64,000 bases of DNA from Microcyclospora pomicola (taxonomy: Eukaryota > Ascomycota > Dothideomycetes > Capnodiales), in contig NHNY01000003.1 of assembly GCA_002786065.1 (NCBI GenBank), positions 434,001 through 498,000 of the forward strand, in the 5' to 3' direction. A program made the translations under genes and the position numbers. The notes beneath the pieces are model-generated. The model did not search any database. It was not told where the DNA came from and was given only the letters and a program-made list of their open reading frames with translations. Below, piece by piece: positions 11,878 through 25,890 of this stretch (position 1 is its first letter; the number at the start of each line of letters is the position of its first letter).

Positions 11878-12605
11878 ATGGCCTCCTCTACCTTCTCCAT
11901 CACGTCCGGCTACGACAAGACCTCGCTCAAGGAAGCCGTCGCCGCCCGCCGTACCGTCTACCAGCTCAACAAGGACGCCCCCGTTGACGACGCCCGCATC
12001 CAGACCATCATCGAGCAGGCCGTGCACGACGTCCCCTCCACCTTCAACTCGCAATCCACCCGCCTCGTCGTCCTGCTCAAGGCCGAGCACGACAAGTTCT
12101 GGGACATTGTGCACGACGCGCTGAAGGCCATTGTGCCGGCGGAGAAGTTCGAGGGCACCGCTGGCCGGATCGCCGGGTTCAAGGCGGCGTATGGCTCGGT
12201 ATGTTGAAAGACACCCGACTTGCTCCACAAACACACACTCACACAGCGTACTGATGTTCCCCTCCCGCCCCGCAGATCCTCTTCTACGAAGCGCCCGAGC
12301 CGACCAAGAACCTGCAGACCAACATGCCCGAGTACGCGGACAAGTTCCCCGTGTGGGCGGAGCACACGTCGGCCATGCACCAGTACGCGCTGTGGACGGC
12401 GCTGCACGCCGAGGGCTTCGGCGCCAACCTGCAGCACTACAACCCGCTGCCGGACCAGCAGACCGCCGCCACGTGGGAAATCCCCGCCGAGTGGAGCTTG
12501 AAGGCCCAGCTGGTGTTTGGCGGGCGCCAGGAGGGCTGGGAGGGCAAGTTGCCGGAGAAGAAGCAGACGCCGATCAAGGAGCGGTTGTTCGTGCATGGGG
12601 CTTAG
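11878..12605 (+). CDS. Nitroreductase-family protein (fungal Frm2/Hbn1-like)
   Basis: Exons 11878-12198 and 12276-12605, 216 residues, with a GTATGT donor and CGCAG acceptor keeping frame (AAYGS then ILFYEAPEP). I chose the ATG at 11878 because it sits in a good start context (CACCATGGCC) and gives the usual family length. Visible signatures are the N-terminal RRTVYQLNKDAPVDD segment, STFNSQSTRLVVLL, the FPVWAEHTSAMHQYALWTAL helix, GANLQHYNP and the closing LKAQLVFGG and RLFVHGA. Yeast relatives are soluble FMN-type oxidoreductases linked to lipid and oxidative-stress signalling. Codons are strongly C/G-ending, suggesting high expression. An in-frame upstream extension could add an organelle-type leader (see findings). 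Confidence 0.88.
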
Positions 12606-12937
12606 GTTATGATAGTAAGGCATGGGGTGTGAGGATGGGAATAGAAGACTTGGTCTAGAGATAGAGCAGAGCGATGAATTGCTCGAGTCAGGTGTCATGA
12701 AACCTTCAGACTCATTCTACGAGGAACATATCTCCCTTCTCCCCGATCTACCGTTCATGTGTCGTATGTTCACATCCACTTTACTTTGAGGGCTCGATGA
12801 GTGACAAGGTAGGAGAACTTAAATTGTGAAAAAACTGCATAGTTCGTGGTCGCATCTCATACGCCCTGGATATATGTATGTATGGCAGAAGCCCAGAACG
12901 CCTTCATGAATCGTTAAGACAAATCCCCCTTCTTCCC

Positions 12938-13570
12938 TCACTCCCGGAAGTACGATTTGACCCCATGCGCCAGCGCATACATCGTGTCTCCCAGCGTTGG
13001 CCGCCGCGTCTCTCTCCTCTTGAGCTTCAGCGACTCATCGTCATCGTCGGCGTGCTTGTGGTGACGGTGGCTACGAGGCTCGTCATACTCGTCCTTATAC
13101 CCATCGTCGTGGGATCGTCGAGAGTGATCGTGCGAATGCCGGCTGTGGTCGTGTGAGTGTCGGTCGTCGTGGTGGGAGTGGTGTGTCTCGTGGCTGTGTC
13201 GCGACGAGTATGAAGGGTGGTTGGAGTGGTGTGGACGCTTGTGGCTCGCGCTGGAGTTGGCGCGAGGTCGCATGCGCTCGTGCTCGGGAGGAGCTAGGCC
13301 AGGAGCTTCGGAGGCGCGGCGAACGGCTGGTGGTGGAGGGCCGTAGTTTGGAGCTGTGGGTGGATAACTGGAGGCGAAGTCGCGCTGGGCAGCGACGGGG
13401 TACTCTGTGGGCACATAACGCATCGGGTCTGGCATGCCGGGCTGAGGTGGTGGCCCTGAAGCAGGCATGCCGGCGTATTGGCCTTGCTGATTTGGGTATG
13501 GATTCGGTTGGACATAGGCGTATGGAGTCGGCGAGCCGTAGGCATATGGGTTTGTGGGAGGAGATGCCAT
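12938..13570 (-). CDS. Pro/Tyr-rich, His-rich disordered protein of unknown function
   Basis: A 210-residue frame starting at the ATG at 13570 (MASPPTNPYAYGS). Residues 1-100 are rich in Pro, Tyr, Gly and Gln. The middle holds a His/Ser/Asp-rich stretch with repeated HSHDHSR units and further HH pairs, followed by an acidic run (DDDDES). The last 25 residues are basic and look ordered (RRPTLGDTMYALAHGVKSYF), as in some fungal proteins with a conserved C-terminal helix. No catalytic domain is visible. The His clusters could bind metal ions, which is inference. The frame extends upstream to 13675 from another start, but the ATG at 13570 begins the family-like composition. I do not recognise the gene. 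Confidence 0.6.
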   Translation of the reverse strand: MASPPTNPYAYGSPTPYAYVQPNPYPNQQGQYAGMPASGPPPQPGMPDPMRYVPTEYPVAAQRDFASSYPPTAPNYGPPPPAVRRASEAPGLAPPEHERMRPRANSSASHKRPHHSNHPSYSSRHSHETHHSHHDDRHSHDHSRHSHDHSRRSHDDGYKDEYDEPRSHRHHKHADDDDESLKLKRRETRRPTLGDTMYALAHGVKSYFRE

Positions 13571-14600
13571 GTTGGCCGAGATGGAGTGCAGAGCTTGGAC
13601 GAGGTCTTGGATGGCGCACCAATCGTGGAGACAAGCTTCTATTATATTGTATGGTCTGAGAAGAGGGCTGAGCAAGAAGCTAAGGTAGCCAAGGTCGCGT
13701 GCTGTTCGGAGTGGTAGGTCCGGTGAAGCGCAGCAGGGCTGAAGGGTCTCGAGCGGGAGGATTAGAGATGTTGGAAAAGGCTGATGCCGGTAAGATTTAC
13801 CTGTGATTGTAACGAAGATAAGAGAAGAGAGTATATAAAAGTGGTAGGAAAATGTCTCAACCTAACTGTGGTATCGTCTATCGAGACTGTACGGGAAGGT
13901 TTGCACGGCGAATCATCGCGACATCAAGCACGCCACTTTGATGGAAGAGTGTCGTCCATCTGAGACAGTAGTGCATGAGGAGAGCTGTGACTCCTGCTCA
14001 GCTCTGCACCAATCAGAACGGCAGAGATGCAGAGGAATGTTGCTGCTGAAAGGTAGCAGAAAGGCAATCCAACAGATGGTTGGTGTGACGTACCGGGCTA
14101 TGTCACAACTGGCGGCCTCGTTCCAGGCGAGTATCTGACAGACTCGGCGCCGAAGGGAATAGTGCCCAGCTTGTGCCCTGCTTGGAGAATGCGCGCCTGA
14201 TCTTGGCGAAAGCCTCACAGCCTCATCAAGGGATGAAACCATAAGGAATAACGAAAGCATCCCCACAAGAGGAACGTGTGTAAGTCGCAAAGTATCGCAT
14301 ACATACATACAGTAACAGTGAGGATGACGTTGAGGCAGTGCAGGGGCTGACGTGCAGTTCATGTTTCATCTTCATGGCATGCAGGTCACGTGCAGTCATG
14401 CTATAAACTCCTCTGGCCTTCACAGACCGCCAGTCCATCGACAGCGAGCCGACCATCGTCAAGCACGTTGTGCTCACAGTGGATTACCACATCTGAGATA
14501 GTGATGGACTGAACCCGCGGACCTCGAGTCATCGTTGCCAGTCCTGAACATCTCCCCATCAAGTTCGCTTCCAACCTTCCTTCACGAACGCACCAATAAA
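13571..14600. other. Intergenic region, no supported gene
   Basis: Promoter side of the minus-strand His-rich gene. An A/T-rich TATATAAAA run is at 13832-13840, but its orientation relative to the gene is ambiguous. Short frames of up to 149 codons on the minus strand (13913-14362) have no recognisable features. Confidence 0.5.
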
Positions 14601-15025
14601 CCTCATCGAGTCCGCAAAAACAAGTCTCCAGGTGCCTGAGACAGCCTGGGACAAGTCTTGTGTAGCAGTCTCCTACCTCATCATCGGTTTTTGGTTGATC
14701 GCGCTTCAAACCTCATCGAGTCCGCAAAAGCAAGTCTCCAGTTGCCGGAGGCAGACTGGGACGAGCCTCGTGTAGCAGTCTCCTACCTCATCATCGGTTC
14801 TTGTCGTGCTGATCGGGTTGAATAAAACCTCATCGAGCCCGCAAAGACAAGTCTCCAGTTGCCTGAGACAGACCGGGACGAGCCTCATGTAGCAGTCTCC
14901 TACCTCATCATCGGTTTTTGCGTCGTGCAAATCTCGCTTTGACCTCAGCGAGCCGCAGAAACAAGTACCCAGTTACCCAGGCACTGTTCCGTGTAGCAGG
15001 CTCCTACCTCCTCACTGGCCTTACA
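14601..15025. repeat. Four-copy ~115-bp tandem repeat
   Basis: Four direct copies begin with CCTCATCGAG or a near match at 14601, 14711, 14828 and 14943, so the spacings are 110, 117 and 115 bp. Each copy has a conserved core of about 93 bp ending near CATCATCGGTTTTTG, then a short variable spacer. Copies one to three are close to identical in the core; the fourth is more diverged and shortened. On the minus strand the core stays open and encodes a Cys-containing peptide (TDDEVGDCY ... CFCGLDEV). Copies two and three are in the same frame; the 110-bp first step breaks phase. The array lies about 640 bp upstream of the annexin start. Confidence 0.85.
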
Positions 15026-15662
15026 TGCTGATCTCTTCTCGCGAAGGACAGAACTGCAAATAGATGTCGTATGGTGTCCCTTAGACGGATGTCTTGGGTG
15101 TCTTGGCTACCTATGTGTGTGTATCGGAAGTCGGATGAAGGTGATGTTTGTGCCGTTCACTTGGATCAGCTCAGCCCCGCGCGGGTGCGCGATGACGTAG
15201 CTCCACCCCACTAGCACATGAACGCCGTGCGACGCTCACATGCAGATTCCATGTGCTCACACATGATGCATCTCGTGGGTAGCTGTGTACTGATCTATTG
15301 AATCATCAAGACGTCTATAGAGGAGCGCCACTAGATGAAAAGTATTGTAAAGTCAAGCATCGCTCTCCTAAATAGAAATGCCTGTGCATTCGAAAACGTG
15401 GCACTGTGGCGTTCTGCCTAGCAGTCGGACGACCAGCACAGCCCCGCGGCGAAGTCTTCGGATCTGATTGACAAAGACGTGCTATCTCAATCGATCAACA
15501 CGAGCCTGCGCGTACCGTGGCGACTGACCTAGATGACATTTTCGTCCTTATAAGTTCAACCGTGAACAGGTCGCCTTCTCGACGCCTCAATACATCACTT
15601 GCAGGGGTACCCATCCATTTTTCCAGACAAATCGTAACTTTCTTCTTACGCACTCGATTAAC
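15026..15662. other. Upstream region of the annexin gene
   Basis: No separate gene. It should hold the annexin promoter. A CTTATAAG-like element is at about 15547-15554, roughly 110 nt before the annexin ATG. A GC-rich patch lies near 15176-15190. Confidence 0.45.
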
Positions 15663-17088
15663 ATGTCGTACTACAATCAAGGACCGCCTGGACCTCCGCC
15701 GGGATCTCGTAAGTCGATCAAGTGAAGGGCGCTGCTTATTGCTTGTCCACCTCAATGGCGGATGTTTACTGACATACCTGCAGACTCGCCGTATCCCCCG
15801 CAGCAACATGGCGGGNCCCCCACAACAGCCATACGGACAGCAAGGCTATCAACAAGGGCCACCTCCGCCAATGAACCAAGGCTATGGTCCTCCTCCCGGT
15901 CAAGGCTATGGTCCACCACAAGGCTCGCAGTACCCTCCACAAGGGCAAGCGCCCTACGGCGCACCTCCGCCTGGACAGTATCAACAGCAGCCTCCTGGTC
16001 AGTATAATCAAGCGCCTTCTGGTCATTATGGTCAACCGCCGGCTGGTCATTACGGCCAACCTCCACCCGGTCAATATGGCGGCTATGGCGCGTCTGCACC
16101 CCCTGCACCCCCATCGGCTGGCTACATCCCCGGCCAGCAGAGCAACATGGACATGTCCCGTGCTGCCGACGAGCTTCGTTCCGCCATGAAAGGTTTTGGC
16201 ACCGACGAGAAAGCGCTAGTCCGCGTCCTTGGATCTCTTGGGCCACTCGAAGTCAACAGTGTTAAAGCAGCTTTCCAAGCACGTCACAGGCGCGATCTTG
16301 TAAAGGACGTTCATTCCGAGACCTCCGGCCATTTCCGTGAGGGCCTCGAAGCGATCCTTCGTGGGCCAATGGACCAGGACTGTCACGCACTCCATGAGTC
16401 TATCAAAGGGATCGGGACAAAGGAATCTGCTATGAATGATGTTCTTCTCGCGCGATCAAACGCTGATCTCAATGCGATAAGAAATCACTATCAACACAAG
16501 TATCATCGGACATTAGAGTCTGACGTCAAGGGCGATCTGTCCATGAAGACAGAGCGCCTGTTCGACATGGTCATGAATGCGCGTCGAGCTGAGGAGTCCA
16601 CCCCTGTGATTCCCCAGCAGGTCGATGCAGACGTGCAGGAGATCTACCGAGCCACAGAAGGCAAAGCCGGAACCGACCAATTGACCGTCTGTTCGATCAT
16701 CAGCTCGCGCTCCAGCGGCCAACTTCGCGCCATCAGCCACGCGTACAAGCAGAAATATCACCGCAGTCTCGAAGAGAACATCAAGAAAGAGTTCTCCGGC
16801 CACATGGAGGATGCGCTGCTGTTCATGGTGCGCGCCGCCGAGGACCCGGCCAAGCACGACGCCGATCTGCTCGAAGACGCCATGAGGGGGCTCGGCACGA
16901 ACGACGCCGCGCTTGTCCGCCGCATCGTCATGATTCACTGGAATCCCGATCGCCTGCATCAGGCCAAGGCCGCGTACAAGCACTTCTACAAGCAAGATCT
17001 CGCTACGCGCATCAAGGGCGAGACGAGTGGAGACTACGAGAAACTCATGCTGGCATGTATCGGCGTACAAAATCCGTATGCGAGGTAG
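15663..17088 (+). CDS. Fungal annexin with Gly/Pro/Tyr/Gln-rich N-terminal domain
   Basis: Exons 15663-15708 (MSYYNQGPPGPPPGS) and 15784-17088, about 449 residues once the ambiguous base at 15816 is ignored. Residues about 1-150 are low-complexity repeats of GYGPP, PPGQY and HYGQPP type. Four annexin repeats follow, each opening with a G-x-G-T-type loop: KGFGTDE, KGIGTKE, GKAGTDQ and RGLGTND. Annexins bind acidic phospholipids in a calcium-dependent way at membranes; fungal members are usually single-gene and little understood. The third repeat's loop departs most from consensus, suggesting weaker calcium binding there (inference). The intron has a GTAAGT donor and a CTGCAG acceptor. As written, the N at 15816 puts the two halves of exon 2 in different frames. 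Confidence 0.92.
15816..15816. other. Ambiguous base causing an apparent +1 frameshift in the annexin gene
   Basis: The only N in the window. Upstream the frame reads SPYPPQQHGG; downstream PQQPYGQQGY is in the next frame. Leaving the N out joins GGC GGG with CCC CCA and restores one frame through the Gly/Pro-rich domain. It is therefore best read as an extra placeholder base from assembly or consensus calling in a G/C homopolymer. Confidence 0.85.
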
Positions 17089-18206
17089 TTGGGGCTGACA
17101 TCTTCGGCGTTCTTACAGCTTCTGGAGTGAATGTGTTGTGGCGTTAACGATTGAGGATGGAGATTTCGAATGGTTAGATGAACCCTCACGGGCTGAACGG
17201 GGTATGCGGCTATGAAATCGTTGAGATACCTATTTACCTGCGCAATGTACAAACTTTTCCTCTTTGATTAAGTCGTTGTTCGACTGTCTTTGTGATATTG
17301 AAGCATCCGGCGATCTTAAAGTGCCGCGAGCTCAGGACGAGAAAAGCTGACTGTGATCATAAGGTGAAGTCTCCTCCAAGATGTAATGTGCCCGAGTCGG
17401 GCCGCCCTGTTCGCGACCAGCGTGATGTGACACTTTATCAGCCTTACGGATTGTGCAATGGATTGGCGCAATTTTAGAGTTGAAGGCTTGAAGCTACCTA
17501 GACAACTGTCTCATCTTTCATGCCTGAGGCTGGCATCAGAGCTAGAACTAGAGCTACAGCGTCTATACGGCTCTTTCGTCTCATAGAGATCCGCTCACAC
17601 TCATCGACATAGTCTCCAGCAGACAGCTTTTACCAGCTTGACTTATGCTGATAAGATGTCTTCTGACACAGAAGATGGGGCGACTTTGCGTTCAAGTGTC
17701 ATACTTCTTAGGGAAAGATGTCTGCTTTGCCACGTCTTACGAAGGTCTGGCCGCATGGACGAGCTGATATCCATCTGGAAGCATTGATGAGAAGCATCAA
17801 TTATTCGTTGAAGATTGCAATACCCCATGATTGAGAGACTCCAAACCACTCGGAAAAGGCTGCAAGTGCACACTGACCCGAAGGACATCTGATCGCAGGC
17901 TTCTGGCGGGAGGTCCTTTGTCGTCCGCCCAGGATAACATAGACCGTGTGCGATTCACGCTTGTTCATTCAATCATCTTTCTTTCATCATATGTATCTAC
18001 CAGGGATCATGGAAGACGCTTTAACAGCCACGATGAAATGTAGGTCTATCAGGTGTGCACGAGTCGGGTGTGGTGTTCACGTCCACTCTTTCCAAACCCA
18101 TCACAACTTGTCTGCTTGACAGCTATGACTTCCAGGGTAGGTACTTCTTTCCATGGACGCCGCCGCAACGACAACTTCTCTCACTCCTGCGATCTAGTCC
18201 AGACCA
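17089..18206. other. Intergenic region, no supported gene
   Basis: About 1.1 kb after the annexin stop and before the next plus-strand gene. Only short frames without recognisable features. The last part should hold the promoter of the 1140-residue gene. Confidence 0.5.
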
Positions 18207-21200
18207 ATGCCAAACATTCCATCTTGGACATTTTATCGCGTTAAGGCGACCACTCTTGGTATAGCATCGCGTTTTTGGAAGCCCACCTCTTGGACCATAA
18301 GGCTTTCCGATATGCTACGACGCTCATACAGCAATGTAGCGATGCCTGACCGTCTACGTCGAGGAAACTCGACCGCTTCTGGAAACACGACATCCTCTAC
18401 AACGCACAACACTCCCAGGTCCATCGACCCGTTCGTCACTCGCCAAGCAGAGTTGGCTGCAGCCGAAGCATATCTACGGTCACGTCGTAACGAAAATACT
18501 GGTCTACCAGCTCAACGCCCTGAAATGTCGAAGCTGCACCGTCGCAGGAGTCAAGCTGGCGGCAGAACCGAGGGAAGCCATCTTGCCGACGCTCGACTGG
18601 GCCTGCGTCGATCTACTTCTGTGAAAGATGACAAGAACGCCACCAAGACTGTGTTGCAGCGGAGGCGAAGCAATGTTACAGATATCACCGAGACTAGTGG
18701 TGGAACGACCAGCATTGTGACTCGGAAGCGAGCCATTATCCCACCCAACGCCCGCCTCCAGACCTCACAACATGACCATCTGCCTCAACAATCGTCTGGT
18801 CGACAACGTCGAAAATCGCAAGCCGGCCATACTGATGGTAGCCCCATGGCTCGAAACACTTTCACGTCAGAAGAGAGCAGTTCTGCCCTTCATCTCGGAA
18901 CCCCGTTGAGAACGGGGATTTCCAGCGACTACGCAGACAATCCTCCTCAGTTCCTGGGACTTCCCACGACAACAAAGACCACAAGCGCAGATGCCTTTCC
19001 GGATCTCGCAAAACAGCGGATGGTGCAAGATACTAGAGACCTGGGACGGGACAGAATACTGCAGAACTTCCAGCAACACAAGATACGAGAACGGAAGTCT
19101 TTCATCCTTGGTCCTTTCCAAAAGCGAAGAGTGACCAATACCACAGCTTCCGGTCACAGCAACCATGATCACTCATTGCCACCTTTCAATCATGCTGCCG
19201 ATCCGACTTTAGCTGCGACATTGTTCGAGCAACGCCCTGAGAACATCGAGCCAGACACTACAAATGGCCGTAAGACACGCAGCTTCTCAAGCACACTCAA
19301 AGGCCGCTTCACCAAGATGTTCCGGAAGTCCTCCAAGGTCCATGTCGGAATACCACCACAACATATTGAAGCTAGCCATTTCCGCTATCCTGAGCTTGAA
19401 CATACTGGAGATGAGTCGGACAACGCAATAGCCATCAAGAAAACGTTCGCGGGTTTTGACTGCAACAATCCCTCGACGGCTTCGCTTAACGCTGCTCACA
19501 GTCATAGTAATGGTCGATTGAGTGCTGCTCCTCCAAGCACAGCCAAGTCTCGAGTAACCAGCTGGACGAACTCCACGATTGCCGACACATGGAGTACCCG
19601 TGGAGGCAATGACAAAACTACGCCAGATGAGCAGGGCGTGTTGAAGTGTAGCAATACAAAATCAGGACTCGAACGTAGCGACAGTGTGACGACTTTGCGA
19701 AAGGCCACATCATTCTTTGGACGTTCTGCTCGCAATAGGTTACATCGTGCTAGCAAGAATAACATTCAGACTTCTGAAGAGACTCATGGCCTGTATGATG
19801 CCTTGCAGGAGCACATCCGGCCATCAAAGCAATCAGATAACGCTGGTACTGGACTTACAGCGTCTGATGAAATGCAGCGACAGCGGGAAGCGTCTTCTAC
19901 TGCTGGAACACTGCCTTTCCGACGATTGGCAAGCTCGACAGGCTCTAACACTGGCAAATTGACGATTCGCTCTGTCACGCTCGACGCATCAGCGAACCCT
20001 GCAATCATTCCTGAGACCATCACAGAACTCATAAGCCCTGCGCCGAGTCCTCCTTCCAAGGCCCATGGATCTGATTACAGCGCTCTCATAAGCACACCGC
20101 CGCCTTCAAGTGAGCAAATTGCAAAACGTGTCAAGATGGCTGAGAACAGATGGCAGGCGCCGTTGGAGGATCACCTCCCAACCACACAACATTCTAGATG
20201 GGAAGTCAACCCCTACAAGCTGTCATCACCTGCCGTTAACCGCGATGATGCAGTTCTACCGCACCATCTGAGAGTTGCAAGTCCTACAAACATCCCCAGA
20301 CTAGCGACGCAGGAGATGCTTTCTCCAAGCGTGTACTCTCGAGCGACGGATGGTGCATCGCCAAGGCCAGACAGTCCGTTATATGATGTCGGTACTGTCA
20401 TCACGGTCACGGGTCGTGAAGTTAGGAGATATTGTATATCACCTTCAAAAATCGAGAGGTCCAAGCATGAGAATCGTAACCCAAGCAAGGAATGGAGACG
20501 TTGGCTTTCTGATGAGTTCAGCGGCTTTGGTCAGAAGGCATATAAGCCTAGTCTTACTACTGCTTTCTCCCGTCCAGCCGATGCAGATCCGAAGATGCTG
20601 CCTTCAGCGGACGAAATCGATCAATATCTGGCTTCTCAAGATCGCTCCGATGATCGAGCAGACTCAAAGTCGCCTCCGTCCAATTCGCGCGAAGCAGCGC
20701 ACAGAGACCGACCAAAAGCAGCGACTAGGAAATCATCCAGCTTCATGAATGATCGCTATCCGATGATCGACGGAAGTCGCAATTCCAGCGGTCAGAGTGT
20801 TGCTTCTGGTGCTCGGAAAGCTTCCTTTGCGTTGGGTAATGGACGACCCGAAAGTAGGCTGGTGTCTCTCACTCCAGACTCTTGTAAACTTGCAAAGGAA
20901 CATATCCCTTCACGCCCTGGGGTAGTGACTATGAGACATTCCATGGCTATTCTCGAGAAGAATGCCGACGGTGAACCCGGTCCGGCGGATGCACACCACA
21001 TATCAACATCGCTACTCTTCAGCTCTCCTGAAACGTCCTTTGCAATACACACATCTCCCACCAAGCCCCCAGCCGAACCGCCCACCACCCGTGCCAAATC
21101 TGCCTTCGACCTCCGCGCGAAATACAGACACAATTCGCACACCTCCGCCCGACCGCTCGAAGTCCGCCGCGCCACCGCCTCGACCACCAAGGCGGCACTC

Positions 21201-21629
21201 GACCGCCGCTCTCCCCTCGCCATCGACCTGCGCCTCGACAATGATCCAACGCTCCAATCCATCGCCGCCGGACCCTACGCGCCGCAAGCCCCGCGTCGCG
21301 ACGCCACCACCGACAGCGGAAAGAAAGAGAATGTCACCCCCGAGCACGCTGGCAGCACCCTCCCCGCCCTCTCGAGCTCGGAATGGCTCTCCGCACGCTC
21401 CAATCGCGTCGCAAGAAGGCCCGGTGGTCCGGCTCTGCAACATCCCGCCTTGCGAGAGCGGGAGCTGGACCAAGGCGGCTCCGAGGCAGCGGGCAGAGTT
21501 GCCACAGGCAGCGCGGCGCAGAAGATGGCCACGGCATTCTTGGAGCGGAAGACGATCGGCCGTGCAGCTCCGGCTGACTGGACGGGGGTGAGGGAAAGGG
21601 AGCGGGCGGAGGAGAAGGGCTTTCTTTGA
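18207..21629 (+). CDS. Large Ser/Thr/Arg-rich disordered protein of unknown function
   Basis: A single 1140-codon frame without introns. The ATG at 18207 is the first; an ATG at 18312 (MLRRSYSNVAMPDRLRRG) is an equally plausible start because the residues before it look less typical. The sequence is rich in Ser, Thr, Arg and Pro, with many R-R-x-S and S-P sites that suggest phosphorylation. Short ordered-looking patches are AELAAAEAYLRSRRNE near the start, the FILGPFQKRR segment, KRVKMAENRWQAPLEDH and the closing KMATAFLERKTIGRAAP. No known catalytic domain or membrane segment is visible. I do not recognise the family. The uninterrupted length makes coding very likely. The codons become more C/G-rich in the last 600 bp. 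Confidence 0.8.
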   Translation: MPNIPSWTFYRVKATTLGIASRFWKPTSWTIRLSDMLRRSYSNVAMPDRLRRGNSTASGNTTSSTTHNTPRSIDPFVTRQAELAAAEAYLRSRRNENTGLPAQRPEMSKLHRRRSQAGGRTEGSHLADARLGLRRSTSVKDDKNATKTVLQRRRSNVTDITETSGGTTSIVTRKRAIIPPNARLQTSQHDHLPQQSSGRQRRKSQAGHTDGSPMARNTFTSEESSSALHLGTPLRTGISSDYADNPPQFLGLPTTTKTTSADAFPDLAKQRMVQDTRDLGRDRILQNFQQHKIRERKSFILGPFQKRRVTNTTASGHSNHDHSLPPFNHAADPTLAATLFEQRPENIEPDTTNGRKTRSFSSTLKGRFTKMFRKSSKVHVGIPPQHIEASHFRYPELEHTGDESDNAIAIKKTFAGFDCNNPSTASLNAAHSHSNGRLSAAPPSTAKSRVTSWTNSTIADTWSTRGGNDKTTPDEQGVLKCSNTKSGLERSDSVTTLRKATSFFGRSARNRLHRASKNNIQTSEETHGLYDALQEHIRPSKQSDNAGTGLTASDEMQRQREASSTAGTLPFRRLASSTGSNTGKLTIRSVTLDASANPAIIPETITELISPAPSPPSKAHGSDYSALISTPPPSSEQIAKRVKMAENRWQAPLEDHLPTTQHSRWEVNPYKLSSPAVNRDDAVLPHHLRVASPTNIPRLATQEMLSPSVYSRATDGASPRPDSPLYDVGTVITVTGREVRRYCISPSKIERSKHENRNPSKEWRRWLSDEFSGFGQKAYKPSLTTAFSRPADADPKMLPSADEIDQYLASQDRSDDRADSKSPPSNSREAAHRDRPKAATRKSSSFMNDRYPMIDGSRNSSGQSVASGARKASFALGNGRPESRLVSLTPDSCKLAKEHIPSRPGVVTMRHSMAILEKNADGEPGPADAHHISTSLLFSSPETSFAIHTSPTKPPAEPPTTRAKSAFDLRAKYRHNSHTSARPLEVRRATASTTKAALDRRSPLAIDLRLDNDPTLQSIAAGPYAPQAPRRDATTDSGKKENVTPEHAGSTLPALSSSEWLSARSNRVARRPGGPALQHPALRERELDQGGSEAAGRVATGSAAQKMATAFLERKTIGRAAPADWTGVRERERAEEKGFL

Positions 21630-22232
21630 TTCGATCCCGAGGTTGGCAGTATCGAGCTTTAATGTGAAAGAGTAGGAAGAGAGAGTGGTGGTGATGGGCG
21701 TGAGCTCACAAATTGCTTAGTCGGTTGTTTGGGCGAGTGGCTTTGGAATAATCGGTACATGCTAGCGGAACAGGAAGTAGACAGCATCGTGTTAGTTGTG
21801 TTGGGTGTGAATGGAGGAGCTTTGCTTTTCCGGCAGACAAAGATGGTATCGCTATTTCGATACCTTACTGCGATATGCTAAGCTCCCTTTTTGATAGAGG
21901 AAGAGACTCTTGGTGCCGTGTTCAGGGTATGACGGATTATATGCATTGACAATAGACGGAAGCTGCCAAAAAAGCATATCAATGGTATGAGCGAGGACAA
22001 AAACATGTGCATTAAAAATGGCATGATCATCTTCATTCTTTTCACACTTCATTTCAAATTGTTTTTGTATCTGATTGCTATAAAGTTTGGTCGTACCTTC
22101 GATCGTATGAACAATCTTGTCGTCCCTTCATACATTGGGAACAAAGGAAATCCATCGGAAGCATGAGAGAGCCGTCTGCATCATCGAATCTCTGCATCGT
22201 CATCGCCAACTACCTCAACACGACTCGGCCAC
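21630..22232. other. Intergenic region between convergent genes
   Basis: About 0.6 kb between the stop of the plus-strand orphan gene and the stop of the minus-strand katG gene. It should hold both 3' UTRs. It is fairly A/T-rich around 21840-22100; no gene was recognised. Confidence 0.6.
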
Positions 22233-25764
<3,532 letters not shown>

Positions 25765-25772
25765 TATATAAG
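25765..25772 (+). promoter_or_regulatory. TATA box of the VOC-family gene
   Basis: TATATAAG at 126 nt before the ATG at 25891, in the correct orientation and at a plausible distance for a fungal promoter with a short 5' UTR. Confidence 0.5.
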
Positions 25773-25890
25773 TGGCTATGAACCACGCCGTTTTTGATGC
25801 TGTCTTCATCAGACAAGCCGACCTTGTAACAGCATCTCAAGAGTACTACAAGTCCATAAACATCAACCAAGCAGGATCAACTTTGCTACG

